DNA from: Amaurobius ferox
Taxonomy: Eukaryota > Arthropoda > Arachnida > Araneae > Amaurobiidae
Direction: 5' to 3'
DNA: 64,000 bases
Assembly: GCA_951213105.1 (NCBI GenBank)
Contig: OX578135.1
Coordinates: forward strand, 167,267,989-167,331,988
Both the position numbers and the translations under genes were made by a program. Position 1 is the stretch's first letter, and each line of letters begins with the position of its first letter. This document shows positions 34,262 through 46,118 of the stretch, piece after piece. Under the pieces are notes generated by a model, which was not told the DNA's origin, ran no database searches, and saw only the letters and a list, made by a program, of their open reading frames with translations.

Positions 34262-35557
34262 CCCTAGTAGCAATGCAATATTGGCCCAATATTGGCAGCC
34301 AATATCAATATGAACAACAAAGATCAATCATGCATAAATCATTGATTATGAAACACTTTCCAACTTCAATGCAATTTTACACAAACATCTCTCAAATGCG
34401 ATACATTCCTCGGTAATATTTTTAAAATTATCACAATACTACATAAATTTATTATATTTGAAAACTTCATCGAAGAAAATGAACTTCATTTAAATGACGG
34501 CATTGAAATATAAATTGCCTGGTTTAAATATCTCTAAAATGCGATGCATTCCTCGGCAATATTTTTAAAATTATCATAACACTAGAATAATTTATTATAT
34601 TTGAAAACTTCATCGAAAACAAATGAATTTTATTCAAATGACGTCATCGAAATATAAATCGTCTCTATATAAAAGCAGCATTTCATTCATAATCATTTTT
34701 CCAATCGTTTAATTCATCACAATACTATAATAATTAATTTTATTTAAAAATTTGAAAAATTGTTATCTACCATATTTATTTTAAAATGTGAAATCTTTCT
34801 CATATATAAAGTCATTAAACATTGAAAAGATATTTATTATATAATATATCTCTTTTTTATTTCTGGAGGATATAACGAGAGTCAGAATTTAATTGAATTT
34901 GTTTTTCTCCCTATATTAAATAATTTTTATTTAAAAAACTACCTAACATATTTTACTGACATTTTTTTTATATATTTTATGGGATAATTTGAATATTTCC
35001 TAAAATTTTCGAAGCAATTTGTGAACTTTAAATTCGCTTAAAAAATGTTTGAAACATTAGGTCCCATAGGATTCAATGTATTTCATTTTTTCAATCTGGG
35101 TTCATTAAAAAACTAATTGGGTGATATTATTCATTTATATTTCCATAGGTCCTACATACCGTCTGAAAAACATACTAAAATTTCATTTTGATAAAGCCAT
35201 TTTTACTGCAGTTATCGTGCTAACGGACAGACAGACAGACAGACAGAATGAATGAACAAAGTCATAAACACTTTCAACTATGTTGTAAAGTGTTAAAAAG
35301 GGGACATTTTGACGGAATTGGCTCAATATTGGCTTGAAATATTGCGACAGTATTGGGACAATATTACACCAATGTTGACGTTTCATTGAAAATACTCCCA
35401 AGGTAACACCAATATTGGCATAATATTGTAATGAAAATATTTAGCCCATATTAGAGGCCAATGTAATCCCAATATTTACCCAATATATGGAAATATTTCA
35501 ATGTAATGCCAAGATATACAATATTGGTCCAATTTTGGACCAATATTAAATTCTACT

Positions 35558-35562
<5 letters not shown>
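34262..35562. mobile_element. AATATTGG-rich element with a family A copy nested inside
   Basis: Left end CCCTAGTAGCAATGCAATAT (34262) and right end TTCTACTAGGG (about 35551-35561) are inverted repeats. Inside each end lie CCAATATTGG-type units (34277-34310 and 35315-35548). Family A occupies 34319-35296 and splits it, so the original element was only about 320 bp, a typical MITE size. Complementary to the element ending at 12999. Immediately right is a TA microsatellite. Confidence 0.72.
34319..35296 (+). mobile_element. Family A element nested in the AATATTGG element
   Basis: Head AAAGATCAATCATGC (34319) with ATCAAT..ATTGAT able to fold, then AACACTTTCCAACTTC. The tail has a CAGA run (35228-35248) and an AACACTTTCAAC..GTTGTAAAGTGTT hairpin ending at 35295. 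Two related blocks of about 130 bp lie at 34380-34500 and 34530-34680 (each with ATGCGATRCATTCCTCGG). Confidence 0.87.
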
Positions 35563-35638
<76 letters not shown>

Positions 35639-35640
35639 TT
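35563..35640. repeat. TA microsatellite
   Basis: Nearly pure TA for about 70 bp, starting at the end of the AATATTGG element. Confidence 0.95.
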
Positions 35641-36352
35641 ACATATAAAAAATAAAAATAAATGAAAAACAATAAATTTGAAAATAAGATATATAAATAT
35701 TTAATATTTTGAAAATTATTTTCGTTTAAATTATGTAACATTAGCCAATTCGATACTACGATTTAAGTCCCTTTTATAAGGGTGTTCCGCGGCATACTCA
35801 TGTATTCATTTCTTCTGTGAATCACTGGTTTAGTAAAATTTTCATCTATGATTTCTGTTCATTCTGTTTTACTTAAATGTTTGATTGTTCTGTCACGAAC
35901 TCTAACTCACTGGACGGGTTTTAGGGAATATCACTGTAACCGACAGCTCTAACCCCCTCGTTGATCTATTTCGTCATATTTTTCTGGAAGCTTCTCGACC
36001 ACTTTCATTCAGTTACGACTACTCGCGCTTACGTGTAGTAAGGGATCCTGCCTCAAGGATAATGGTAATACTTGATTTCCTATTTTTTTTCTTCTTCTTT
36101 TCAATCCTTCCTCTTTTAATGCTTGTAGTCTGTTGCATTGGTATTTATAGTAGCTTATTATTGCCAATTCTGAAACAAGCATGTGTCTGGGTTAATTAGA
36201 TCTAGATGCACAGACATGTAAATCAGTCTAGTCTAATTAATTTTCGAAATTATGCCAATGATGTATGTTTCTTTTTTCGGCATTATAGCCGTGGTCTAAC
36301 TCTTTTGTTGAATTTAATATTTCGCTATTACTTGCTTTGGTTATTATATCTT

Positions 36353-36356
<4 letters not shown>
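35641..36356. other. Spacer, nothing recognised
   Basis: No gene or repeat end supported. Confidence 0.4.

Positions 36357-36439
<83 letters not shown>
36357..36439. repeat. TA microsatellite
   Basis: About 80 bp of TA, directly against the left end of the foldback MITE, which continues to TA at its other end. Confidence 0.95.
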
Positions 36440-36441
<2 letters not shown>

Positions 36442-37126
36442 TGTCCAGTGCTAAAGGTGTCCAGTGGCTATTTCCTCAATCTTTAGTCACAGAGATGCAC
36501 TTCCAATTGCAAAAATGTTTTACATTTTAAAATCCATTATCTTAGAAACAGTTTAAATCAATAAATGCATTTCCGAAAGAAATACCAAATATAAATTTTT
36601 ATACAGTTCCCCGGTCCTACCAATTATATTTAGGAAAATCATCCTCATACAATTTTATGCAAAATAAAAAACAATCATCCTTTTACGACCAAAATTGACC
36701 GACTTATAGCTGTTTAAAGGTGGAGCAATTTTTGTGCTGAGAAATAGTTAGTTGCCTGGAGAAGTGGTCAATACGGTCCCTGATTGGTTAGTTGCCTGAA
36801 ACGGGACATTTTTATGCTTGGAAAAGCAACTTAAGTTATAAAGTTTAATGCTTCATAACTTGGTAAATTTTAGTCGTAAAAGAAAGATTTTTTCTTTATT
36901 TTATATGAAATTGTATGATTATGATTTTCCTAAATATAATTGATAGGATCGGGGGACCGTATAAAAATTTATATTTCGTATTTCTTTCAGAAATATATTT
37001 ATTAATTTAAACTGTTTCGCAGATAATAGATTTTAAAATTTAAAACATTTTTGCAATTGGAAGTATATTTCTGTGACTAACAGTTGAGGAAATAGCCATT
37101 GGGCACCGATAGCACTGGACACCCTG
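36440..37126. mobile_element. Foldback MITE with long inverted arms, Tc1/mariner-like ends
   Basis: The left arm (36440 to about 36693) and the right arm (about 36873-37126) are inverted copies of about 250 bp, clearly alignable along their length (for example GTGTCCAGTGCT and the complement of AGCACTGGACACCCTG; TTCCAATTGCAAAAATGTTT on both). The central spacer is about 180 bp. The outer right end reads CAGGGTGTCC inward and is bounded by TA, a Tc1/mariner-type terminus. No transposase is encoded. Confidence 0.85.
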
Positions 37127-37202
37127 TATATATATAGTTTTTTACAGGTTTCTAACATTAAAATTTATTTACACACTTTATATATTTACTCTTATCTAGA
37201 GT

Positions 37203-37247
37203 TGTTGTTGTTGAGACCCAGACCGTCCGACCTACCAGAAGGTACTG
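37203..37247 (-). mobile_element. 45-bp hairpin-tail retroinsertion with 11-bp duplication
   Basis: On the minus strand this is only the right side of the SINE 3-prime region (GGTAGGTCGGACGGTCTGGG) followed by CAA repeats. TTATCTAGAGT lies at 37192-37202 and 37248-37258, exact. It is an extreme 5-prime truncation of the SINE. Confidence 0.87.
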
Positions 37248-37258
37248 TTATCTAGAGT

Positions 37259-37720
37259 GCAATATTTTTAATTATTTCATTATTTCATCAAGAAATAAGC
37301 AGCAGGAGTTATCAAAAACCAATCTTTAGACACTTTTATTTATTATTACTTAGGTTTACTTTGTCTTAAATAGTAAGATATCATTCGAAAAAATCAGTTT
37401 ATTTACATGAAATTTGGTATGCTTTTGTAACAATTAGAAAAAATTGATAGCAAAGAAAAACTCCATTCGTTTTCAACCAGATACAGTTTGGAGAAAACAC
37501 TAATATGTGTTATTTTTTCCTACGATATCAAAACTTGTCGCGTGTTGCAAACGTCACATTTATTTCTTCATATCCTTCAATAAATAAAACGCATATATCC
37601 AAATTTCAAAGTACAGAAGTAGCTAAATTGAAAAAAAATACATTTGAATTTGCAAAGACAGTCACATGATGATCATATCCGTATATATATATTTTTTCAA
37701 TTGCATATACATGAAACATT
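37259..37720. other. AT-rich spacer
   Basis: Nothing recognised. Confidence 0.4.
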
Positions 37721-37932
37721 TGATGTCGGCCGCACATGACTTTCTCTACATAAAACAATGATATACAAGATCCGTGACATAACAGTTTTCACGAGGAATT
37801 AATTGTTCATAACCTTTTGCCATTTTTCTGGATGACAATGTAACACTATTTTGAATTAACGCAAATCTAACTTCACAATTAGATATATTGCTGACATCTG
37901 TTATAGCAATATAGTCTAGAATACACGCAACA

Positions 37933-39266
37933 CAAGAAAGATCAATCATGCTTAAAGCATTGATTATGAAACACTTTCCAACTTCAATGCAATTTTTTTT
38001 TAAAAAGTCGAAAATGCAATACATTCCTCGGTAATATTTTAAAACTTATCACAATACTACATTGATTTATTATATTTGAAAAGTTCATTGAAAAAAATGA
38101 ACTTCATTCAAATGACGGCATTGAAATATAAATTGCCTGGTTTAAATATCTCTAAAATGTGATACATTCCACGACAATATTTTTCAAACTATCGTAATAC
38201 TACGATAATTTATTATATTTGAAAACTTCATCGAAAACAACTGAAATTAACTCAAATGACGTCATAGGAAAAATAACACGCCTGGATCTCTCTATAAAAA
38301 CAGGATTTCATTCATAACTTTCTCCCATTCACTTCATTCATCACAATACTATAATAATTTATTTTATTTAAAAATTAAGACCATGGAGCTACAAGTAATT
38401 AAACTCTACGCTTAAAACTTCATCGAAAAAAATCGTCCTTCTCTTTATAAAATCAATTAATATTTCATTCATATCAGCCATGCAGACTCCATGAACTATA
38501 TTATTTTGTGTTAAAGAAATACAGCAAGCCTAATACAACTCATTCTACATATTTTGTTGTTTACATTTTACATAAGTGAAAAATAGGTTTCGTTGTAGAA
38601 ATAATCAAATTTGGATAATCATTTAAACTCAAATATATTGTATTTGCGTTGTTTCAGTATGTAGATGCACAGAATTTAAGAAAAAATAAAGTAGTTTTAG
38701 GACGGATACAACACTCAATATGAATTAAAAAGAACTGAAATCACGGTTTTGAAACAAGATGGATGCCATATATCATTTTGAAGTAGGTCATGTGATCGTT
38801 TCATATCATGGTCACGTGATCGTTTCATATCATGGTCACGTGATCGTTTCATATCATGGTCACGTGATCGTTTCATATAAGAAGTGTAATTATTATTTTA
38901 ATTTTTATTTAAAAAACTACTGAATATATTTTGCTGAATTTTTTTTTATATATTTTATGGAACAATTTGAATGTTACCTAAAATTTTCGAATCAATTTGT
39001 GAATTTTAAGTCCGCTTAAAAATGTTTGAAAAATTAGGCCCCATAGGGCTCAATGTATTTCATTTTTTCAACCCGGGTTCAATCTAAAACTAATTGGGTG
39101 ATATTATTCATTTATATTCCCATAGGTCCTACAGACCGTCTGAACAACATACTGAAATTTCATTTTGATTAAGTCATTTTTACGGCAGTTAACGTGCTAA
39201 CGGACAGACAGACAGACAGAATGAACAAAGTCATAAACACTTTTCAACTTTGTTGTAAAGTGTTAA
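37933..39266 (+). mobile_element. Family A element, longest copy
   Basis: The head CAAGAAAGATCAATCATGC includes ATCAAT..CATTGAT and AACACTTTCCAACTTC. The tail has a CAGA run at 39203-39219 and a clean terminal hairpin: AACACTTT (39236-39243) with AAAGTGTT (39257-39264), extended inward by CAAC/GTTG with one mismatch. At about 1.33 kb it is the best copy for a family consensus. Confidence 0.9.
38786..38880 (+). repeat. 24-bp minisatellite, four units
   Basis: GGTCACGTGATCGTTTCATA-type units repeat four times (first unit GGTCATGTGATCG) inside the family A copy. Other A copies have one or two units. The core CACGTG is palindromic. Confidence 0.92.
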
Positions 39267-39640
39267 TAAGCAAATATAAGCAATACAGTCCAGAAATTTA
39301 AACGATTTTAGTCATTAGAAAATGTTAAATCTATAATGGAATCATCATCATCATCTTTGCCGATTTAGCGACATTTTATTTCTATTTGGCATTTTCTTTT
39401 TCAAAAAGTCGCCAAGTCAACGATATTTCGCCAAATTTATCGCAAAAGTCAAACTATTTAAAGGTATTTGCTACTTATCTAAATTTTATGTAATGTTTTC
39501 GATAAATTTATCTGAAAATGTACTACATCACGAGAACGATTTATGTTAACGTATGGCTAGCCATTCGTTTTATAAAGATAAATTACAAAAGAAATAATTA
39601 TTTATTTAACTTCAGATTCACATTTTCTCTATTTTGGTAG

Positions 39641-40165
39641 TCTTTTACGTTACTTGCAAATATTTTCATGAATATTGTAGATAATTGCACCGGACTCTTT
39701 TCTTTTCACTAGTTTCTGTATTGCGCAATTTTTTTAATTGAACTTTTTTTCTAATGGTAATATATAAAAAGCTAGACCACTTATTATTTTAGAAAATATC
39801 ACTGACCGAGAAAAAAAATTATGTGAGAAAAATTTGCATATAATTTAAAGAAACTTTCAAATTGGAAGTATGTGTCTAAAGTCAATTGCCAAAGATCAAA
39901 AAGCGAAGCAATTGCACTGAAATACCCTGTATATTTTCTATTTGTAGAATTGTGAGCATTTACTATCTGCTGAAGAGTTCCAATTATAGCGAAACTAGTC
40001 TGCCGAAACATTTCTCTAATGGGAAAATGGAACCAAGTTTTGGAGCAAATGCGCCTGGCGAATTTCAGGAAAAAAAAAATCTCTCTTTTTTTCAATTAAT
40101 AACTTAGATCAATATACTATTCTTATTCTGTCTGTAAAAGTTACCGTGGAAAATAAAAAACAAAC
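39641..40165. other. AT-rich spacer
   Basis: Nothing recognised. Confidence 0.4.
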
Positions 40166-41232
40166 CTGATGTGGGCCGTATATGACTTTCCTTACAAGCT
40201 CACATTCAGTTATTTTCTTATATTCTGTAATACATTAATTCATTTAAATACAATACTTATTTCAAAATATATCCAATTTGCAGTTCTGGAACATTTTCCT
40301 ATTCATCTGGCGATTGGGCATTTTAAAATATCGCCAACTCGCCAAAATTCTTCAAAAACTGAAATATCTCGAAAATGTGTTATTGAAGAGTAATGGGATT
40401 GGTTCTGTTCGTTTTATCATAAAAAATTATGTAAAAATCGATCATTTTATGAATATATTTAAGCATGTTTAGTTTTTTATTTAAAGTTAGGACGATTTTT
40501 CGGGCTATTTAGAGAACAAAGGCCGATTCTATTTTCCAAATCGTGCCAAAATCATCACCAGACTATCACATATGTAACATTACTACCAATGTTGAGGAAA
40601 TTTTGTTGAGAAGTTTTCAAATCGGGATGTATGCATACATTGTGCAGATACACACATACACAGCCAGACGTCAGTCTTAAAACAATGTCTTCTAGATCAG
40701 TGGTTTTTATTGATCGAATACCCTCAAGACTTGCTCGCGTACCCCTAAGACTTGCTCGCGTACCCCCAAGACCTGCTCGCGTACCGCTATAATAATTACA
40801 AATTCAAAATATTTTTTTAATTTATTCTAAAGAAAATTGCTTTTAATATGGCGGCTCCATATTTGAATAGAGCAAGATAGTTTTTTGTTATTAAATGGGT
40901 GTTTTAGTATAAAGTAATATTTATATAATCATAATATTATTGTGCTTACGATCATGTAATTTAAAAATACAAATTAATATTTGTTTTTCAGTAATTTTCT
41001 TTTTTGTTCTCTCTCAATATAAAACTGAGGAAAAAAGTACAAAAATAAATTATTTAATTTTTTTGGCGTACCCCCATGTATCAACTCACATCCTCCCAGG
41101 TGTACAGGTATTCCACTTTGGAGACAACTGTTCTAGAGGACCCAAAGCGTGTAGACTCGTCGGAAACTGAAGTTTCAATTTGCGATCTCATTAAAAACCC
41201 TATACACATTACAGCGTATTGTAGAAAAGTAA
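40166..41232 (+). mobile_element. Family B element with a hAT-like MITE inside
   Basis: The head CTGATGTGGGCCGTATATGAC is followed by GTTCTGGAAC, CTCGAAAATG and the GGGCTATTTAG, AATCGTGCCAAAATC blocks. The CACACATACACAG microsatellite (40648-40665) precedes the hAT-like insertion. The 3-prime part resumes at 41139 with AGTTTCAATTTGCGATC and a diverged hairpin (CCCTATACACATT..GTAGAAAAGT). Confidence 0.78.
40699..41130. mobile_element. hAT-like MITE with 8-bp target-site duplication
   Basis: It starts CAGTGGTTTTTATTG and ends GGAGACAACTG. TTCTAGAT precedes it (40691-40698) and TTCTAGAG follows it (41131-41138), 7 of 8 identical, the duplication length of the hAT superfamily. It contains three tandem copies of AAGAC(T/C)TGCTCGCGTACC (40728-40790), and GCGTACCCCC recurs near the right end. 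It carries no transposase. Confidence 0.82.
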
Positions 41233-42321
<1,089 letters not shown>

Positions 42322-42460
42322 TTACTTTCCTTATATACATAATGTATAAGGAAAGTATTGTGACGGGGTCGAAAATTCGAATTCGAGTTTTCGACGGGAG
42401 AGCGCGTTTCAAGCATCCCTGATCACGAATCAAACATTTTTGAAGTGATGTCTGTGTGTG

Positions 42461-42524
42461 AAAGCCCCAGGCCGTCCGGCTCGTCCAGAGGACTTGGAGC
42501 AACAGGATGGACGACCGGGAAGGA
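42461..42524 (-). mobile_element. 64-bp LINE 3-prime-hairpin insertion with 15-bp duplication
   Basis: On the minus strand: CCCGGTCGTCC, loop with GTCCTCTGGAC (a perfect inner stem), then GGACGGCCTGGGGC. TGATGTCTGTGTGTG lies at 42446-42460 and 42525-42539. Since the host is itself a TG repeat, the duplication is convincing only because of its GATGTC part. Confidence 0.82.
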
Positions 42525-43295
42525 TGATGTCTGTGTGTGTGTTTGTGAAAGTATGTGTGTGTGTGTGTCAGTGGGTCTGTGGAGACGATAACTGACGAAC
42601 GAATGGACTGATTCGAAGCAAATTTGGTACAAAAATCACAATCTGTAAACACTGGAAGCCGATTGTTTTTATACGCAATCGAATGTTCAGAACTCCCCTA
42701 AATTTTCGAATGAAATTTTGAAAAAATCGTCGAAAAATCAAAACCAATATTAAAGTTACGCAAATAGACATTTCTTATGTAGTTTTTCATTAGAAAACGA
42801 TTGACATAAATTTTAGAACGCTAACGTGAACCGTTCTCGAGATATTGCACATTTTTCAAAAAAATTGTCAAAAAGTCATATAAAATAGAAAAAAAAAATT
42901 TTCCTATTGAGAAACATGTTCACTTTTCATATATATCATGCGATAAATTGGGTGACATCATTCTCGTGGATCTAGCTCGTTCCATTCATGAAAAAAGATA
43001 CTTTGAGTAATACTTTTGCATTTAAACGCCAATTTATCTGCTGTAAGAACAACTTATTTCTTCGTCCATAACGCTTGGCGAGATTTTGGCGACGAAATTA
43101 GCGGAATGTCGCCAACTTGACGATTTTTTGAAATGTTGCCAAATTAACGAAAATCTCGCCAAATGGATAAAAATGACGCTAAATCAATGAAAATGACGAC
43201 TAATTGTGGAAAATTCAATATCTAATAAGTTATATAATATATAAATATATAATAATAGTTATATAATATATGCCGAAAATTCAATATCTAATAAG

Positions 43296-43296
<1 letters not shown>

Positions 43297-43367
<71 letters not shown>

Positions 43368-43376
43368 CTTATTTCT
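43297..43376. repeat. TA microsatellite
   Basis: About 75 bp of TA between two copies of the family C module. Confidence 0.95.
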
Positions 43377-43643
43377 TCGTCCATAACGCTTGGCGAGATT
43401 TTGGCGATGAAATTGGCAGAATGTCGCAAACTTGGCGACTTTTTGAAATGTTGTTAAATTAACGAAAATCTCGCCAAATGGGTAAAAATGACGCTAAATC
43501 AATGAAAATGACGACTAATTGTCGAAAATTCAATTTCTTGGAAAGGATATTAGTATCTACTAGAAAAAAACCTATTTATTTTACACTAAAAGTAGTAAAT
43601 TCATTTCATTATATAAGGAAAGTCATGTGTTGCCCACATCACA

Positions 43644-43921
43644 TTTTTTATCTTCAGGAGGTGTCGCACCCATTATTTTCATACCATTCTCGCAGTAATA
43701 GAACTTTATATCCACACCACATGTTTCCCCAAAATATCATTCCTTACTAAATGAGTGATGCTCTAACAATTTTTTTAATCGACTTTTTTTTCTGCACCTC
43801 TCATAGTTACATGCGAGTGCCAAACTTCCAAATTTTCCCTCTAGTTGCGCTGCCGTCAATTAATACTTTACAATACCGATACTTCACTTTCATAGCTCTG
43901 ACAACCATCTTTCATAACTTA
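43644..43921. other. Short spacer between two C copies
   Basis: No feature recognised. Confidence 0.4.
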
Positions 43922-44932
43922 TTACTTTCCTTATATACATAATGTATAAGGAAAGTATTGTGACGAGGTCGAAAATTCGAATTCGAGTTTTCGACGGCAG
44001 AGCACATTTCAAGCATCCCTGATCACGAATCAAACATTTTTAAGGAGATGTCTGTGTGTGTGTGAGAGAGAGAAAGAGAGAGAGTCTGTGGAGACGATAT
44101 CTCACGAACAAATAGAGCGATTCGAATGAAATTTGGTACAAATATCACAATCCGTGAGTACTGGAAGCCTATTGATTTTAAACGTAATCGAATGTTCAGA
44201 ATCCCCCTAAATTTTCGAGTGAAATTTTGAAAAAATCATCAAAAAATTAAAATCTTTAATAAAGTTACTCAAATAGACATTTCTTGTTGAAGACCCAGAC
44301 CGACCGACTCGTCGACAAGGACATGAGTAGCCATTTGGTCTGCCGGAGACATTTCCTGTGTAATTTTTTCTTGGAAAACGATTGACATAAACTTTAGAAC
44401 GCTAGCATGAACCGTTCTCGAGATATTGGACATTTTTTAAATAAATTTCTCAAAAAATCCCATAAATTAAAAAAATATATATATTAAGTGTTGAGAAACA
44501 TGTTAACTTTTCAAATGTAATATAATGCGATAAATTGGGTGACATCATTCTCGTGGATCTAGCTCGTTCCATTCACTGAAAAGATACTTTGAGTAATACT
44601 TTTGTAATTGAAAGCGAATAGTTATTTATCTGCTATAAGAATAATTTATTTCTACGTCCATAACGCTTGGCGAGATTTTGGCGCCGAATTTGATGGGATG
44701 TCTCCAACTTGGCGACTTTTTTAAATGCTATGCCAAATTAACGAAAATATCGCCAAAAGGATAAAAATGACGGTAAATCAATGAAAATGACGACTAATTG
44801 ACGAAAATTCAATATCTTTGAAAGAATATAAATATCTACTATAAGAAAAACCTATGTTTTTCTAGTAAAAGTAGTAAATTCATTGCATTATATAAGGAAC
44901 GTCATGTGTTGCCCACTTCAGATATTTTTTCT
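43922..44932 (-). mobile_element. Family C element
   Basis: Hairpin end TTACTTTCCTTATATAC at 43922 with TATAAGGAAAGT; TCGA palindrome at 43969-43994. Where other copies have long CA, this one has TGTGTGTGAGAGAGAGAAAG (about 44050). CGCTTGGCGAGATTTTGG is at about 44666. The head ends TATATAAGGAACGTCATG..CACTTCAGA. A LINE-tail insertion is at 44287-44346. Confidence 0.88.
44287..44346 (-). mobile_element. 60-bp LINE 3-prime-hairpin insertion with 12-bp duplication
   Basis: On the minus strand GGCAGACC pairs with GGTCGGTC (one mismatch, one G-U). Relative to the LINE at 10171 a T-A pair in the stem has become A-T on both sides. AGACATTTCTTG (44275-44286) and AGACATTTCCTG (44347-44358) are the flanking duplication. 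Family C copies lacking the insertion have a single site here. Confidence 0.85.
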
Positions 44933-45124
44933 ACTTACAACTTTACGGGGTCCACTGTATAGTCTTGTAGAGACACAACAACAACTATATATATTGCAGT
45001 TGTTAAGGAAAATTATGCATAAATCCCATTAACTTTTTTTTTTGTGTGTGTGATGGAGTCTATTTTTATTCAAGATACACCAGAGATTCAGTTTCGGCCG
45101 GGATATATCAATGATTATGGCACG
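44933..45124. other. Spacer
   Basis: GTAGAGACACAACAACAAC near 44968 resembles a SINE tail but has no body attached. Confidence 0.35.
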
Positions 45125-45355
45125 CAGTAGTTCGTGTTCGATACCATACTATGCTATCCAAACATAATGGGTGTATGGGCAAATAAATCTGTAGCTGTGA
45201 AAATCCATTCAAGGGGTGGTGGGCTAGAGGAAGGATGTGGTATGGTCCCCGTCATTGACAGCCTCATTGGGTTTCAGTTTAACTTGGAAGGCACTATTTT
45301 GTCTGCTCAAGTAGATACTTTGCCTCTTCAAATAAAGTCTATCTGGGTAGAAACA
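45125..45355 (+). mobile_element. Old, heavily decayed SINE
   Basis: The order of landmarks follows the SINE family with many changes: TGTTCGATACC (box B-like, about 45139), GGTGGTGGGCTAGAGGAAGG, GGTATGGTCCCCGT, TTGGGTTTCAGTTTAAC, TTGGAAGGCAC, and a 3-prime GTCTATCTGGG. The head is poorly preserved. A frame of 75 codons across it is incidental. Confidence 0.65.
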
Positions 45356-46118
45356 AAATAAAAATTAACTCAAATTGAAAACATTTTTATTTTTTATTTT
45401 ATTTTTGCTTCAACCTTTTAAGTCGCAAGTGCGAATAATCACTCCGCTCCACACACACACACACGCCATATTACAGCACCCTTCGTGTAAACACAGCTTA
45501 AAACGTAAATCACGTGAACCCATTTTTGTTCTATTCTCTTAATTATCGTCGGATTTCGAGGCTTTAGCGATGGAAATAAACGTAAAACTCACTTTACATC
45601 ATCCCTTTTGCTAATTTTAAAACACTTCCGTCTTAATTAGTAAAATCAGATCGAGATTTACAAAAGCAGCTTATATCGGATTTTTTCAACGACTCGATGG
45701 TGGGAAATGGAAAGTGGATGCCAAGAACAAGAATAGACGTTTCATGAGTCCCACGTCCTGGCACTTATGATAAGAATATTAGTGATTGGTAGGAGAACGC
45801 GTTGATGGAAAAATGTCTTTAACGAGTTTTATTGGATAATATTCGCAAATAATGCTACTGTAATATTAGTATGATATAATTATGAGCGTAGTGTTTGATT
45901 TCCCAGCCGTACATATAATAATGTGTAAGAAAATTAGTGGAGTTATAAATTATAATTCAGATTTTCTATAATTAGCATGTTTTGGAATAATAACACACGA
46001 AAAATAATTTATACTTGTCATCATTTGGACATTCAGTTCTAGGTTTCTTTACACTAAAAAAGGAAATTCCGTACATCTGCTTACTTAACCATACTTGGGC
46101 AGCATTTTAAGTACATTA
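45356..46118. other. AT-rich spacer
   Basis: A short CA run lies at 45450-45465. No gene seen. Confidence 0.4.

Larger units (their letters stand above)
37721..39640 (+). mobile_element. Family C-like element split by a family A copy
   Basis: A C-type head (TTGATGTCGGCCGCACATGAC, 37721) runs to about 37932. C-type internal sequence resumes at about 39267 (AGCAATACAGTCC, then GTCGCCAAGT and ATTTCGCCAAATTTATCG, 39405-39445) and fades near 39640 without a hairpin. GCAATATAGTCTAGAA before the A copy and GCAATACAGTCCAGAA after it look like one site present on both sides. Confidence 0.65.
42322..43643 (-). mobile_element. Family C element with internal duplication and two insertions
   Basis: ACTTTCCTTATATA (42324-42337) at the hairpin end and TATATAAGGAAAGT (43610-43623) near the head are perfect 14-bp inverted repeats. 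The TCGA palindrome is at 42369-42394. A 64-bp LINE-tail insertion lies at 42461-42524 inside the TG microsatellite. The block with AACGCTTGGCGAGATTTTGG is present twice (about 43070-43220 and 43385-43540), separated by a TA microsatellite, a duplication that lengthens this copy. Confidence 0.9.
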
